A DNA stretch of 14,752 bases. It comes from DASSNR01 sp036278935. Lineage in GTDB: Bacteria; Gemmatimonadota; Gemmatimonadetes; Gemmatimonadales; Gemmatimonadaceae. Below, piece by piece: positions 1 through 7,115 of the stretch. Under the pieces are notes generated by a model, which saw only the letters and a program-made list of their open reading frames with translations, ran no database searches and was not told the origin of the DNA. Within the stretch, counting starts at the first letter, position 1. Each line of letters begins with the position of its first letter. The DNA is taken from positions 1 to 14,752 of the forward strand of contig DASUKA010000104.1 in assembly GCA_036278935.1 (NCBI GenBank), given 5' to 3'. A program made the translations under genes and the position numbers.

Positions 1-540
1 GAGATCGCCGACGTGGCCGGCGTGAACCAGGCGCTCCTCCATTACTACTTCCGCAGCAAGGACCGCCTGGCCGCAGCCGTGTTCCGGCAGGCCGCGCGCC
101 AACTCATGCCGCGCGTCATCGCGGTGCTGGGCTCCGACGCCTCCATCGAGGAGAAGGTGGAGCAGGTGGTGCATCTGGAGATCGAGCAGCTCGCCCGCGC
201 ACCCTATCTGCCCGGCTACATCCTGAGCGAGCTGAGCCACGACCCCGACCGCGTCCACCAACTCATTGCCGCCATGATGGGCGTCCAGCCCGATGGCTTC
301 GTCCCGCACGTCTTCGCCACCCTCAAGCGCCAGCTGAGCGAGAGAGCGCGCGCGGGCACCATGCGCCGCATCGCGCCCGAGCAGTTCGTCATCAACCTGC
401 TCGCACTGTGCATCTTCCCCTTCGCCGCCAAACCGATGCTCATGGCGATCCTGCAGCTGGATCAGTCGGGCTTCGATCGGCTGATGACGCGGCGCAGACG
501 GGAGATCACCACGTTCGTCCTGAACGCGCTGCGCCCATGA
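1..540 (+). CDS. TetR-family transcriptional regulator (5'-truncated by window edge)
   Basis: This is the C-terminal 179 codons of a TetR-type repressor; the frame is open from base 1, so the true start lies upstream. The first visible residues are the end of the helix-turn-helix: VAGVNQALLHYYFRSKDRL is the recognition helix plus the YYF-x-SK-x-x-L signature of the family. About 20-35 N-terminal residues are missing compared with typical TetR proteins of about 200 residues. The rest is the helical ligand-binding and dimerisation domain, whose ligand cannot be read from the sequence. Its stop overlaps the start of the channel gene by 4 bases (ATGA at 537-540), so it is the first visible gene of the efflux operon. 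By analogy with E. coli CecR next to ybhGFSR, it probably represses its own operon. The operator would lie upstream of the window. Confidence 0.9.
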   Translation, partial: EIADVAGVNQALLHYYFRSKDRLAAAVFRQAARQLMPRVIAVLGSDASIEEKVEQVVHLEIEQLARAPYLPGYILSELSHDPDRVHQLIAAMMGVQPDGFVPHVFATLKRQLSERARAGTMRRIAPEQFVINLLALCIFPFAAKPMLMAILQLDQSGFDRLMTRRRREITTFVLNALRP

Positions 541-1922
541 CCGGCCCGCTGTTGGCACTCGTGCTCCTGGCTGCCACAGCGGCCGCACCGGCCGCCGCGC
601 AGACGCCCGCGCAGGACACGCCCATGATGCAACAGGCCTCGCGCCCTCATGCGCCCGACGAGGCGCGGCACGCGCGGTCGGCTGTTCCGGACACGCTGCA
701 TCTGGGCGCCCTGCAACAGGCCGCCGTACAGGTGGACCCGCGGCGGCGGCAGCTCGCGCTGCAGCACACCCAGAGCGAGCTCCGTCTCCGCGATCTGCGC
801 GCCGAGCGACTTCCATCGCTCGCCCTCGAGGGACAGGGACAGTACCAGTCCGATGTCATCGCGATCCCCATCCGCTTGCCGAACGGTCAGGAGTTCCCCG
901 CACTCCATCACGACACGTACGATGCGCATCTCTCCGTCCAGGAGCGCCTTCTGGATCCGGTCATCGGGCCCCGTCGCGCTGCCGAGCATGCGCAGTTGGC
1001 CGAGGCGCAGGCGCGCGTGCGCACTGCGCTCTACGGTGTGCGGCAGGACGTGAACGACGCCTTCTTCACCGCGGCGCTCATGCAGGCACGCGCGGCGGAG
1101 CTCGCCACCATCATCACCGACCTGGACGCGCAACACCGCGTGATCGCAGCACGCGTGCGCGAGGGGGCGGCGCTCCCCGGCGAGGCCGCGGTCATCGAGG
1201 CCGAGCTCATGCAGCGACAGCAGGACCAGACGGAGTTGCGCGCCAATCGCGCCGCCGCGCTCGACGTGCTCGGCGATCTCACTGGACGCCCGATCGGCGA
1301 TGAGGACAGGCTCGCCCTCCCCGATCTCGACAGCGCGGTGGCCGCGCTGCGAAGGGCGCAGGCGGATACGCTGCGCCGCCGCCCCGAATACCAGCAGTTC
1401 ACCAGCACGCGCGAGCTCCTCGCGCGGCAGCAGGACGTTACCAGTGCGGAAACCCGACCGCGCATCTCCGCATTCGGCCGGTTCGGCTATGGACGGCCGG
1501 GCCTCGACCTGTTGAGCAATCGGTTCGACGCATACTGGCTTGCAGGTATCCAGGTGCAGTGGTCGCCGTGGAACTGGGGCACCACCGGACGTGAGCGCCA
1601 GGCGCTCGTCGTGCAGCAGCGGATCGTGGCCACCGAGCAGCAGGCGTTCACACACACGATGCACCGCGCCGTCGTTCAGGATCTCGCGACGATCGACCGC
1701 CTGCACTCGGCGCTCGTGGCTGACGATCGGATCATCGCGCTCCGCGAGCAGGTGGAACGCGAGACGCGCGCGCGCTTCGACGAAGGCGTGGTCACCGCGG
1801 CGGAGTACGTCGCGCGCCGCACCGACGTGCTGGATGCCCGCCTGGCGCGCGACACCCATCGCGTGCAGCTCGCACAGGCCAGCGCGCGCTATCTCACCAC
1901 CCTCGGCGTGGAGGTCCGTTGA
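537..1922 (+). CDS. TolC-family outer-membrane efflux channel
   Basis: A 461-residue TolC/OEP-family protein, the trimeric outer-membrane exit duct of a tripartite pump. The start at ATG 537 overlaps the repressor stop. It gives a good Sec signal peptide: short N-region, hydrophobic LLALVLLAATAA core, likely cleavage after Ala21 (AAA|QT). An in-frame ATG at 408 would bury this signal and lie inside the repressor gene, so it was not used. Two OEP repeats are visible, around residues 55-250 and 265-455. Each has long Ala/Gln/Arg/Glu-rich helices followed by a beta segment (SLALEGQGQYQSD near 95-107; ISAFGRFGYGRPG near 310-322). The length is normal for the family. E. coli YbhGFSR relies on a TolC encoded elsewhere, whereas this operon carries its own channel. 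The family call is firm; the substrate is unknown. Confidence 0.92.
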   Translation: MTGPLLALVLLAATAAAPAAAQTPAQDTPMMQQASRPHAPDEARHARSAVPDTLHLGALQQAAVQVDPRRRQLALQHTQSELRLRDLRAERLPSLALEGQGQYQSDVIAIPIRLPNGQEFPALHHDTYDAHLSVQERLLDPVIGPRRAAEHAQLAEAQARVRTALYGVRQDVNDAFFTAALMQARAAELATIITDLDAQHRVIAARVREGAALPGEAAVIEAELMQRQQDQTELRANRAAALDVLGDLTGRPIGDEDRLALPDLDSAVAALRRAQADTLRRRPEYQQFTSTRELLARQQDVTSAETRPRISAFGRFGYGRPGLDLLSNRFDAYWLAGIQVQWSPWNWGTTGRERQALVVQQRIVATEQQAFTHTMHRAVVQDLATIDRLHSALVADDRIIALREQVERETRARFDEGVVTAAEYVARRTDVLDARLARDTHRVQLAQASARYLTTLGVEVR

Positions 1923-2917
1923 TGTCCCGCGCTCCCCAGCGTCTGTTCATGCCGCTCGCTGCCACGGCGCTCACCGTCGCCCTCGCTGCCTGCCAGCATG
2001 CGCCTGCCCCCGACGCGTACGGCAACTTCGAAGCAACCGAGGTGGTCGTCTCCGCCCAGGGCAGCGGCCAGCTCCTCTGGTTCACGCCCCAGGAAGGACA
2101 ACAGCTGGCATCCGGTGCACTGGTCGGCGTCATCGACACCACACAGCTCGCGCTCGAGCTCGCGCAGGTACTCGCGCAACAGGCCGCGTCCCGATCGCAC
2201 GCAACGCAGGTGGGGCAACAGATCGACGTGCTCACCGTGCAGCGCCGGATCGCGCAGCGCGCGTACGAGCGCACGCAGCGCCTGTTCGCGCAACAAGCCG
2301 CCACGGCGCAGCAGCTCGACCAGACAGAACGCGACTTTCGCGTACTCGGCCAGCAGATACAGGCGACGCAGACGGAGCGGCGCACCGCCGGGCAGGACGC
2401 GGCCGCCGCCCGAGCGCGTGTTTCGCAGATCGCGGAGCGCATTCGCAGGAGCCGCGTCACCACGCCCGTCGGCGGCACGGTGCTCGCCACATATGCCCGG
2501 GCGGGCGAGTTCGTGCAGCCCGGCCAGCCGCTGTTCAAGGTCGCGAAGCTCGACTCGCTGGATCTCCGCGCCTACGTCACCGAAGCGCAGCTCGCGAGCG
2601 TGCGGCTCGGACAGCACGCCGACGTCTCCATCGATACCGGCGCCGACCAGCGGCGCGTGCTCCCCGGCCGCGTGACATGGATCTCCGCGAACGCGGAGTT
2701 CACGCCGACACCCATCCAGACGCGCGACGAGCGCACGGATCTCGTCTACGCCATCAAGGTGCGCGTGGCCAACCCGGGTGGGATCGTGAAGATCGGGATG
2801 CCGGCGGACGTGCGCTTCGCACCGACCGCGGGTGCGGGCCCAACGGAGTCCGCGGCGTCGGGGAGCTCGGCGCCGAGTGGCGGGAGCGCGGCGCCAACCG
2901 AGCGCGTATCACAATGA
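1922..2917 (+). CDS. HlyD/YbhG-like periplasmic adaptor (membrane-fusion) lipoprotein
   Basis: A 331-residue membrane-fusion protein linking the inner-membrane ABC transporter to the TolC-like channel. ATG 1922 overlaps the preceding stop by one base (TGATG). A TTG three bases upstream is also in frame but less likely. The N-terminus is a lipoprotein signal with lipobox L21-A-A-C24, so the mature protein should be anchored by lipidated Cys24. Residues 36-72 form the first half of a biotinyl-lipoyl-like hairpin, about 75-178 an Ala/Gln-rich coiled-coil, and 179-207 the second lipoyl half (TTPVGGTVLA, then GEFVQPGQPLF). A beta-barrel follows at 213-300. The stretch FTPTPIQTRDERTDLVYAIKV near 260-280 is typical of the YbhG/YhiI branch of HlyD proteins. 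The tail after about 302 is Ser/Gly/Ala-rich and probably disordered. Confidence 0.92.
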   Translation: MSRAPQRLFMPLAATALTVALAACQHAPAPDAYGNFEATEVVVSAQGSGQLLWFTPQEGQQLASGALVGVIDTTQLALELAQVLAQQAASRSHATQVGQQIDVLTVQRRIAQRAYERTQRLFAQQAATAQQLDQTERDFRVLGQQIQATQTERRTAGQDAAAARARVSQIAERIRRSRVTTPVGGTVLATYARAGEFVQPGQPLFKVAKLDSLDLRAYVTEAQLASVRLGQHADVSIDTGADQRRVLPGRVTWISANAEFTPTPIQTRDERTDLVYAIKVRVANPGGIVKIGMPADVRFAPTAGAGPTESAASGSSAPSGGSAAPTERVSQ

Positions 2918-3873
2918 CCATGCCGGCCAGTGCCGCTCCGGCGGTGAGCGTCCTGGCGCTCACTCGGCGCTTCGACTCCACCATTGCGCTCGATGGCATT
3001 TCCTTCGATGTCGCGCCCGGCGAGCTGTTCGGCTTCATCGGGCCCGACGGCGCGGGGAAGACGACGCTCTTCCGGATTCTCGTCACGCTGCTCCGCCCTA
3101 CCGCGGGGCACGCATCGGTGCTCGGACTGGACGTGGTGACCGGATTGTGGGCGTTGCGCCGCCGAGTGGGCTACATGCCCGGCCGCTTCTCGCTCTATCC
3201 GGACCTGAGCGTGGAGGAGAACCTGCGCTTCTTCGCCTCCGTGTTCGGCACGACCGTCGAGGCGGAGCACGAGATGATCGCGCCCATCTACGGTCAGATC
3301 GCGCCATTTCGCGATCGGCGCGCGGGCGCGCTCTCCGGCGGGATGAAACAGAAGCTCGCCCTCTGCTGCGCGCTCGTGCACCGGCCGGATATTCTCTTTC
3401 TCGACGAGCCGACCACCGGCGTGGACGCCGTTTCGCGGCGCGAGTTCTGGGACCTGCTCGCGCAGCTCAAGGCGTCCGGTCTCACGATCGTCGTGTCCAC
3501 GCCGTACATGGACGAAGCCGACCGGTGCGATCGCGTGGCGCTCATCCAGCAGGGGCGTCTGCTCGCCATCGACACGCCCGCCGCCGTGGCCGCATCGTTC
3601 GACCGGCCGCTGCTCGCGGTGCGCGCCGCTGACCGGCATCGCCTGCTCCGCGCCGTGCGTGCGTACCCACACGCCAATACGGTCTACCCGTTCGGCGAAG
3701 CGCTCCACTACACCGATATGCGCGCGCACGAGAGCGCGGACGTCGTGGCGCGCGAGCTCCGCGCCTACCTGGCGCGCGAGGGCTTCGCGGACGCCGAGGT
3801 GTCGCCCATCCCGCCGACCATCGAGGACAGCTTCATGGCGCGCATGGGTGCGCCCGAGGGCGCGGCGGCATGA
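2914..3873 (+). CDS. ABC exporter ATPase 1 (YbhF N-terminal-half-like), degenerate Q- and H-loops
   Basis: A 319-residue ABC ATPase. ATG 2914 overlaps the adaptor stop (ATGA). Motifs in order are Walker A GPDGAGKT (43-50), signature LSGGMKQK (140-147), Walker B ILFLDEP (160-166) and D-loop GVD (169-171). Two normally conserved positions are changed. The Q-loop reads GYMPGRFSLY with Gly90 where Gln is expected. The switch reads VVSTPYMDEAD with Pro197 at the H-loop His. As I recall E. coli YbhF, its first nucleotide-binding domain also lacks the switch His but keeps the Q-loop Gln. Residues 230-319 are an extra C-terminal domain, as in YbhF and DrrA-like ATPases. The protein most likely pairs with ATPase 2 encoded directly downstream, the two corresponding to the halves of YbhF/RbbA. 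The transported substrate is not predictable. Confidence 0.92.
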   Translation: MTMPASAAPAVSVLALTRRFDSTIALDGISFDVAPGELFGFIGPDGAGKTTLFRILVTLLRPTAGHASVLGLDVVTGLWALRRRVGYMPGRFSLYPDLSVEENLRFFASVFGTTVEAEHEMIAPIYGQIAPFRDRRAGALSGGMKQKLALCCALVHRPDILFLDEPTTGVDAVSRREFWDLLAQLKASGLTIVVSTPYMDEADRCDRVALIQQGRLLAIDTPAAVAASFDRPLLAVRAADRHRLLRAVRAYPHANTVYPFGEALHYTDMRAHESADVVARELRAYLAREGFADAEVSPIPPTIEDSFMARMGAPEGAAA

Positions 3874-4652
3874 CCGGGGAAGGGGCGGGGGAGGGAAAGC
3901 CGACAGCCGCACCCGCCATCGATGCACGCGACCTCACGCGCACGTTCGGCGCCTTCACGGCGGTGGATCACATCACCTTCACCGTGCGCGCGGGGGAGGT
4001 GTTCGGCTTCCTGGGCGCCAACGGCGCGGGCAAGACGACGGCCATCCGGATGCTCACCGGCCTCCTCGCTCCCACCTCGGGCGAGGCCCGCGTGGCCGGC
4101 TACGATGTGTACACGCAGGCCGAAGCGATCAAGCGGAACATCGGCTACATGAGCCAGAAGTTCTCGCTCTACGAGGACCTCACGGTGCGCGAGAACGTCC
4201 GGCTGTACGGCGGCATCTACGATCTCTCCAGCCGTGAGATCCGCGAGCGCACCCACCGCATGCTGCATCGGCTGGGCATCGAGCAGGTAGCCGGCGAGCG
4301 CGTGGGCGCCATCCCGCTCGGCTGGAAGCAGAAGCTCGCCTTCTCCGTGGCACTGCTGCACGAACCGAAGATCGTCTTCCTGGACGAGCCGACGGGTGGC
4401 GTGGACCCCATTACCCGGCGCCAGTTCTGGGAGATGATCTACGACGCGGCCGCCGCCGGCACTACGGTGTTCGTCACCACGCACTACATGGACGAGGCGG
4501 AGTACTGCGACCGCATCTCGATCATGGTCGCCGGGCGCATCGGCGCCATCGGCACGCCGGCGGAGGTGAAGCACCAGTTCGGCGCCAACTCGGTGGACGA
4601 AGTGTTCGTGCGGCTCGCCAGGTCGGACACGCCAGGGCGAGGGGCAGCCTGA
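3870..4652 (+). CDS. ABC exporter ATPase 2 (YbhF C-terminal-half-like), degenerate signature motif
   Basis: A 260-residue ABC ATPase, overlapping ATPase 1 by 4 bases (ATGA). It has Walker A GANGAGKT (49-56), an intact Q-loop (IGYMSQKFSLY, Gln96), Walker B IVFLDEP (168-174), D-loop GVD and an intact switch His205 (VTTHYMDEAEYCDR). The signature, however, is IPLGWKQK (148-155) instead of LSGGQ. The same type of change (PLG followed by an aromatic residue and KQ) is what I recall for the second domain of YbhF. In a heterodimer with ATPase 1, its Walker motifs would face the intact LSGGM of the partner and form the active site. Its own degenerate signature would face the Q/H-deficient site of ATPase 1. 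The first 15 residues are Gly/Glu/Ala-rich linker, perhaps a remnant of an inter-domain linker. Confidence 0.92.
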   Translation: MTGEGAGEGKPTAAPAIDARDLTRTFGAFTAVDHITFTVRAGEVFGFLGANGAGKTTAIRMLTGLLAPTSGEARVAGYDVYTQAEAIKRNIGYMSQKFSLYEDLTVRENVRLYGGIYDLSSREIRERTHRMLHRLGIEQVAGERVGAIPLGWKQKLAFSVALLHEPKIVFLDEPTGGVDPITRRQFWEMIYDAAAAGTTVFVTTHYMDEAEYCDRISIMVAGRIGAIGTPAEVKHQFGANSVDEVFVRLARSDTPGRGAA

Positions 4653-5764
4653 TGCGCGCGCTGGGGGGATTCGTCGGGCTCCTTCGCAAGGAAGGCTACC
4701 ACATCCTTCGCGACCGGCGCACGCTGGCCGTCCTCATCGTCATGCCGATCGTGCAGGTGGTGCTCTTCGGCTACGCCATCCGCACCGACGTCGAGAACGT
4801 CCGCCTGGCCATCGTCGATCCGGCACCCGACTATGCGACGCTCGCGTTGCGCGATCGCTTCACGGCCGCCGGGGTGTTCCGGACGGTCGCCGTGCTGCCG
4901 GGGGCGGGGGAGCTGGACCGGCTCTTCCGGAGCGGCGCCGCGCAGGAGGCCGTGCTCTTCGAGCCGGGCTTCGCCAACCACATTGCGCGCGGCACGCCGG
5001 CGCGGGTGGCCATCATCACCGACGCTACCGACCCCAATACGGGGAGCGCGATGCAGAGCTTCGCGGCCGCGGTCATCCAGAGCTGGGAGCGCGAGCGAGC
5101 CGGTGCCGTGCGCGCCATCCGCATCACGCCGCAGGTGCGTATGCGCTTCAACCCCACGCGCGAGAGCTCGAATCTCTTCATTCCGGGGCTCATGGCGTTC
5201 GTGCTCACGATCATCTCCACCCTCATGACCGCCATCTCGCTCACGCGCGAGAAGGAAACGGGCACCATGGAGGTGCTCCTCGTCTCCCCGCTCCGCCCCG
5301 CGCAGATCATCGTGGGCAAGGTGCTGCCGTATCTCGCCATCGGCTTCGTGAGCATTCTCACGGTCGTGGCCGAAGCGCGCTTGGTCTTCCACGTGCCGCT
5401 CCGCGGCAGCGTGCTCCTGCTCCTGGCCGAGGGGCTCCTGTTCATTCTCACCTCGCTCGCGCTCGGCATCCTGATCTCCGCCCGCACATCGTCGCAGCGC
5501 GTGGCCATGATGGGTGCGCTGGCCGGCACCATGCTCCCGAGCGTGCTGCTCTCCGGATTCATCTTCCCCATCGAGAGCATGCCGCGCGTGCTGCAGTGGT
5601 TCTCGAACGTGATGCCCGCCAAGTGGTTCGTCATCATCGCGCGCGGGATCATGCTCAAGGGGGTGGGGCTGGGCGTCCTGTGGCCGGAGACGCTCATCCT
5701 CCTCGCCATGACGCTCGTGCTGCTGGCCGCGAGCACGCGCTCGTTCCACGTGCGCCTGGATTGA
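4652..5764 (+). CDS. ABC-2 type transporter permease 1 (YbhS/YbhR-like)
   Basis: A 370-residue inner-membrane permease; ATG 4652 overlaps the ATPase 2 stop by one base (TGATG). An amphipathic elbow (LLRKEGYHILRDRRTL, 10-25) leads into the first membrane segment at about 26-42. A large periplasmic domain follows (about 45-172), then five membrane segments: roughly 175-198, 222-244, 252-276, 285-306 and 343-361. The cytoplasmic coupling sequence TREKETGTMEVLLVSPL (198-214) and the re-entrant-like LLSGFIFPIESMPRVLQW (299-316) are hallmarks of the ABC-2 permease family that includes YbhS/YbhR and YhhJ. It should form a heterodimer with permease 2. The large periplasmic domain would contact the adaptor. 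Confidence 0.93.
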   Translation: MRALGGFVGLLRKEGYHILRDRRTLAVLIVMPIVQVVLFGYAIRTDVENVRLAIVDPAPDYATLALRDRFTAAGVFRTVAVLPGAGELDRLFRSGAAQEAVLFEPGFANHIARGTPARVAIITDATDPNTGSAMQSFAAAVIQSWERERAGAVRAIRITPQVRMRFNPTRESSNLFIPGLMAFVLTIISTLMTAISLTREKETGTMEVLLVSPLRPAQIIVGKVLPYLAIGFVSILTVVAEARLVFHVPLRGSVLLLLAEGLLFILTSLALGILISARTSSQRVAMMGALAGTMLPSVLLSGFIFPIESMPRVLQWFSNVMPAKWFVIIARGIMLKGVGLGVLWPETLILLAMTLVLLAASTRSFHVRLD

Positions 5765-5767
5765 CAC

Positions 5768-6922
5768 GTGCGCCGCATCCTCTTTCTCGCGCGGGCCGAG
5801 GTGCTGCACATCGTTCGCGACCGGGCGACGCTGGCACAGGTGCTCCTCATCCCGATGGTGCAGCTTCTGGTACTGGCCAACGCGGCCACCTTCCAGATTC
5901 GCGACACGCCCATGGACGTGGTGGATCTGGATCGCACGAGCACTTCGCGCATGCTGGTGTCGCACTTCGCGGCATCCGGCAACTTCCGGATCGTGGAGCG
6001 GTCGGCATCGTACGCGCCGGCAAACGCGGATCTGCTCTCCGGCAAAGCGACGCTGGTACTCGCCATCCCGGCGGATTTCGAGCGTACGCTGGTGCGCGAC
6101 GGCACGGCGCCGGTGCAGCTCGTGCTCAACGCCGAGAAGGGGGCGGCCGCCGGCATTGTGCAGTTCTACGCCTCGCGCATCATTCAGGCGTACGGCGCGG
6201 AGCTCGGCGCCCAGCTGCGCCCCACCCTTCGCACCGTTCGCGCAAGCGCGGAGGAGCCCGCGCCGGTGCGCGGCGCGCCGCTGATCGATGTGCGCACGCG
6301 CGGCTGGTACAACCCCACGCTCGACTACCGGCACTACATGGTGCCCGGCATCCTCGTGGTGGTGGTGACGATCATCTGCACGCTGCTCACCGCGCAGAAC
6401 ATCGCGCGCGAGAAGGAGCTGGGTACGCTTGAGCAGCTCAACGTCACGCCTATCACGCGCGGACAGTTCATCGCGGCCAAGCTTCTCCCCTTCTGGGTGC
6501 TGGGACTCCTGGAGCTGGCCATGGGCGTCGCGATCGGATGGGCGGTGTTCGGCATGCCGGTGCGAGGGAGCCTTCTGTTGCTCGGGGGCGTGGCCGCCGT
6601 GTATCTGGTGGCGGCGCTGGCGCTGGGGCTCTGGATCTCGACTATGGTGGAGACGCAGCAGCAGGCGATGTTCGTCACCTTCTTCGTGATGGTGATCTAT
6701 CTGCTGATGAGCGGCCTGTTCACGCCGGTGGACAGCATGCCCCGCTGGGTGCAGCTGCTGGCCGAGCTGAATCCGGTGAAGCACTTCGTGCTGATCGCGC
6801 GCGCGGTGCTCGTAAAGGGTGCGGGGCCGGCCGACATCGCCCAGCCGTTTCTCATTCTCGCGGTGTACGGCGCGGTGGTGTTCTGGCTGGCGGTACGGCA
6901 GTACCGCAAGCGGAGCGCGTGA
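5768..6922 (+). CDS. ABC-2 type transporter permease 2 (YbhR/YbhS-like)
   Basis: A 384-residue permease starting at GTG 5768, three bases after the previous stop. No Shine-Dalgarno sequence is obvious, so translation is probably coupled. The layout matches permease 1: elbow ARAEVLHIVRDRATL (8-22), membrane segment about 23-42, periplasmic domain about 45-187, then segments at about 190-212, 234-262, 266-291, 298-320 and 360-377. The conserved AREKELGTLEQLNVTPI (213-229) and MSGLFTPVDSMPRWVQ (314-329) match the ABC-2 family. The two permeases are similar in design but clearly diverged, consistent with a heterodimer. This is the last gene of the operon. Confidence 0.93.
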   Translation: MRRILFLARAEVLHIVRDRATLAQVLLIPMVQLLVLANAATFQIRDTPMDVVDLDRTSTSRMLVSHFAASGNFRIVERSASYAPANADLLSGKATLVLAIPADFERTLVRDGTAPVQLVLNAEKGAAAGIVQFYASRIIQAYGAELGAQLRPTLRTVRASAEEPAPVRGAPLIDVRTRGWYNPTLDYRHYMVPGILVVVVTIICTLLTAQNIAREKELGTLEQLNVTPITRGQFIAAKLLPFWVLGLLELAMGVAIGWAVFGMPVRGSLLLLGGVAAVYLVAALALGLWISTMVETQQQAMFVTFFVMVIYLLMSGLFTPVDSMPRWVQLLAELNPVKHFVLIARAVLVKGAGPADIAQPFLILAVYGAVVFWLAVRQYRKRSA

Positions 6923-6986
6923 GCGGGCGTGTGGCGCGAAGCAGGTGAGCAGGCGGTCCGGCGGCAGCTGAGCGGGCGAGGCATCG

Positions 6987-7003
6987 TGCGTGGCCGGCAC
7001 GCA
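6987..7003. repeat. Small inverted repeat TGCGTG-N5-CACGCA
   Basis: Six-base perfect arms at 6987-6992 and 6998-7003 around a GCCGG centre, 64 bases after the efflux operon stop. There is no T-tract on either side, so a classical intrinsic terminator is not supported. In GC-rich DNA such short repeats also arise by chance. Confidence 0.4.
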
Positions 7004-7007
7004 GGCG

Positions 7008-7042
7008 CGGAGGGCCACCAGCCGGGCGCCAGAGGCCCTCCG
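7008..7042. repeat. Inverted repeat with 9-bp arms; possible terminator or leader hairpin
   Basis: Arms CGGAGGGCC (7008-7016) and GGCCCTCCG (7034-7042) are perfectly complementary over 9 bases with a 17-base loop. It is the longest perfect stem I found between the efflux operon and msrA. No U-tract follows (TCGAAACC), so it could be a transcript-end stabiliser, a Rho-dependent end point or part of the msrA leader. The DNA sequence does not decide between these. Confidence 0.5.
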
Positions 7043-7052
7043 TCGAAACCTT

Positions 7053-7064
7053 CTGGCCGGCCAG
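7053..7064. repeat. Perfect 12-bp palindrome CTGGCCGGCCAG
   Basis: A perfect palindrome with no spacer, 52 bases before the msrA start codon. Its position would suit an operator, but it contains the common GC-rich core GGCCGGCC, so chance is plausible. Confidence 0.4.
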
Positions 7065-7101
7065 GGTATTCATCTTGACGGAGAGCTTCATCACCACCAG
7101 C

Positions 7102-7107
7102 AGGAGA
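7102..7107 (+). promoter_or_regulatory. Ribosome binding site for msrA
   Basis: AGGAGA lies 8 bases before the ATG at 7116. This is the clearest Shine-Dalgarno sequence in the window. It decides the start: an upstream in-frame start at 6990 has no such signal and would place extra polar residues before the signal peptide. Confidence 0.75.
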
Positions 7108-7115
7108 CCTCGTCC

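Larger units (their letters stand above)
6923..7115. other. Intergenic region between efflux operon and msrA, with several inverted repeats
   Basis: This 193-base stretch has no convincing coding frame. It holds three inverted repeats, listed separately, and two copies of a 10-base word (TGAGCGGGCG at 6920-6929 and 6969-6978). A TTGACG at 7075-7080 resembles a -35 box, but no matching -10 element lies at the right distance, so I do not call a promoter. It should contain both the end of the efflux transcript and the msrA promoter. Confidence 0.6.

Noticed and set aside
462..1859. Minus-strand open frame (465 codons) opposite the TolC-like gene
   Set aside because: Arg/Leu/Glu/His-rich shadow with no domain; the plus frame has a signal peptide and OEP repeats.
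4484..7018. Very long minus-strand open frame (844 codons) opposite the ABC permeases
   Set aside because: Its product is dominated by His, Arg, Glu and Asp without any domain, while the plus-strand frames encode clear permeases. Long antisense frames are expected in GC-rich genes.
6990..7115. N-terminal extension of msrA
   Set aside because: It would start inside the intergenic inverted repeats, has no ribosome binding site and would bury the signal peptide. AGGAGA clearly marks ATG 7116.
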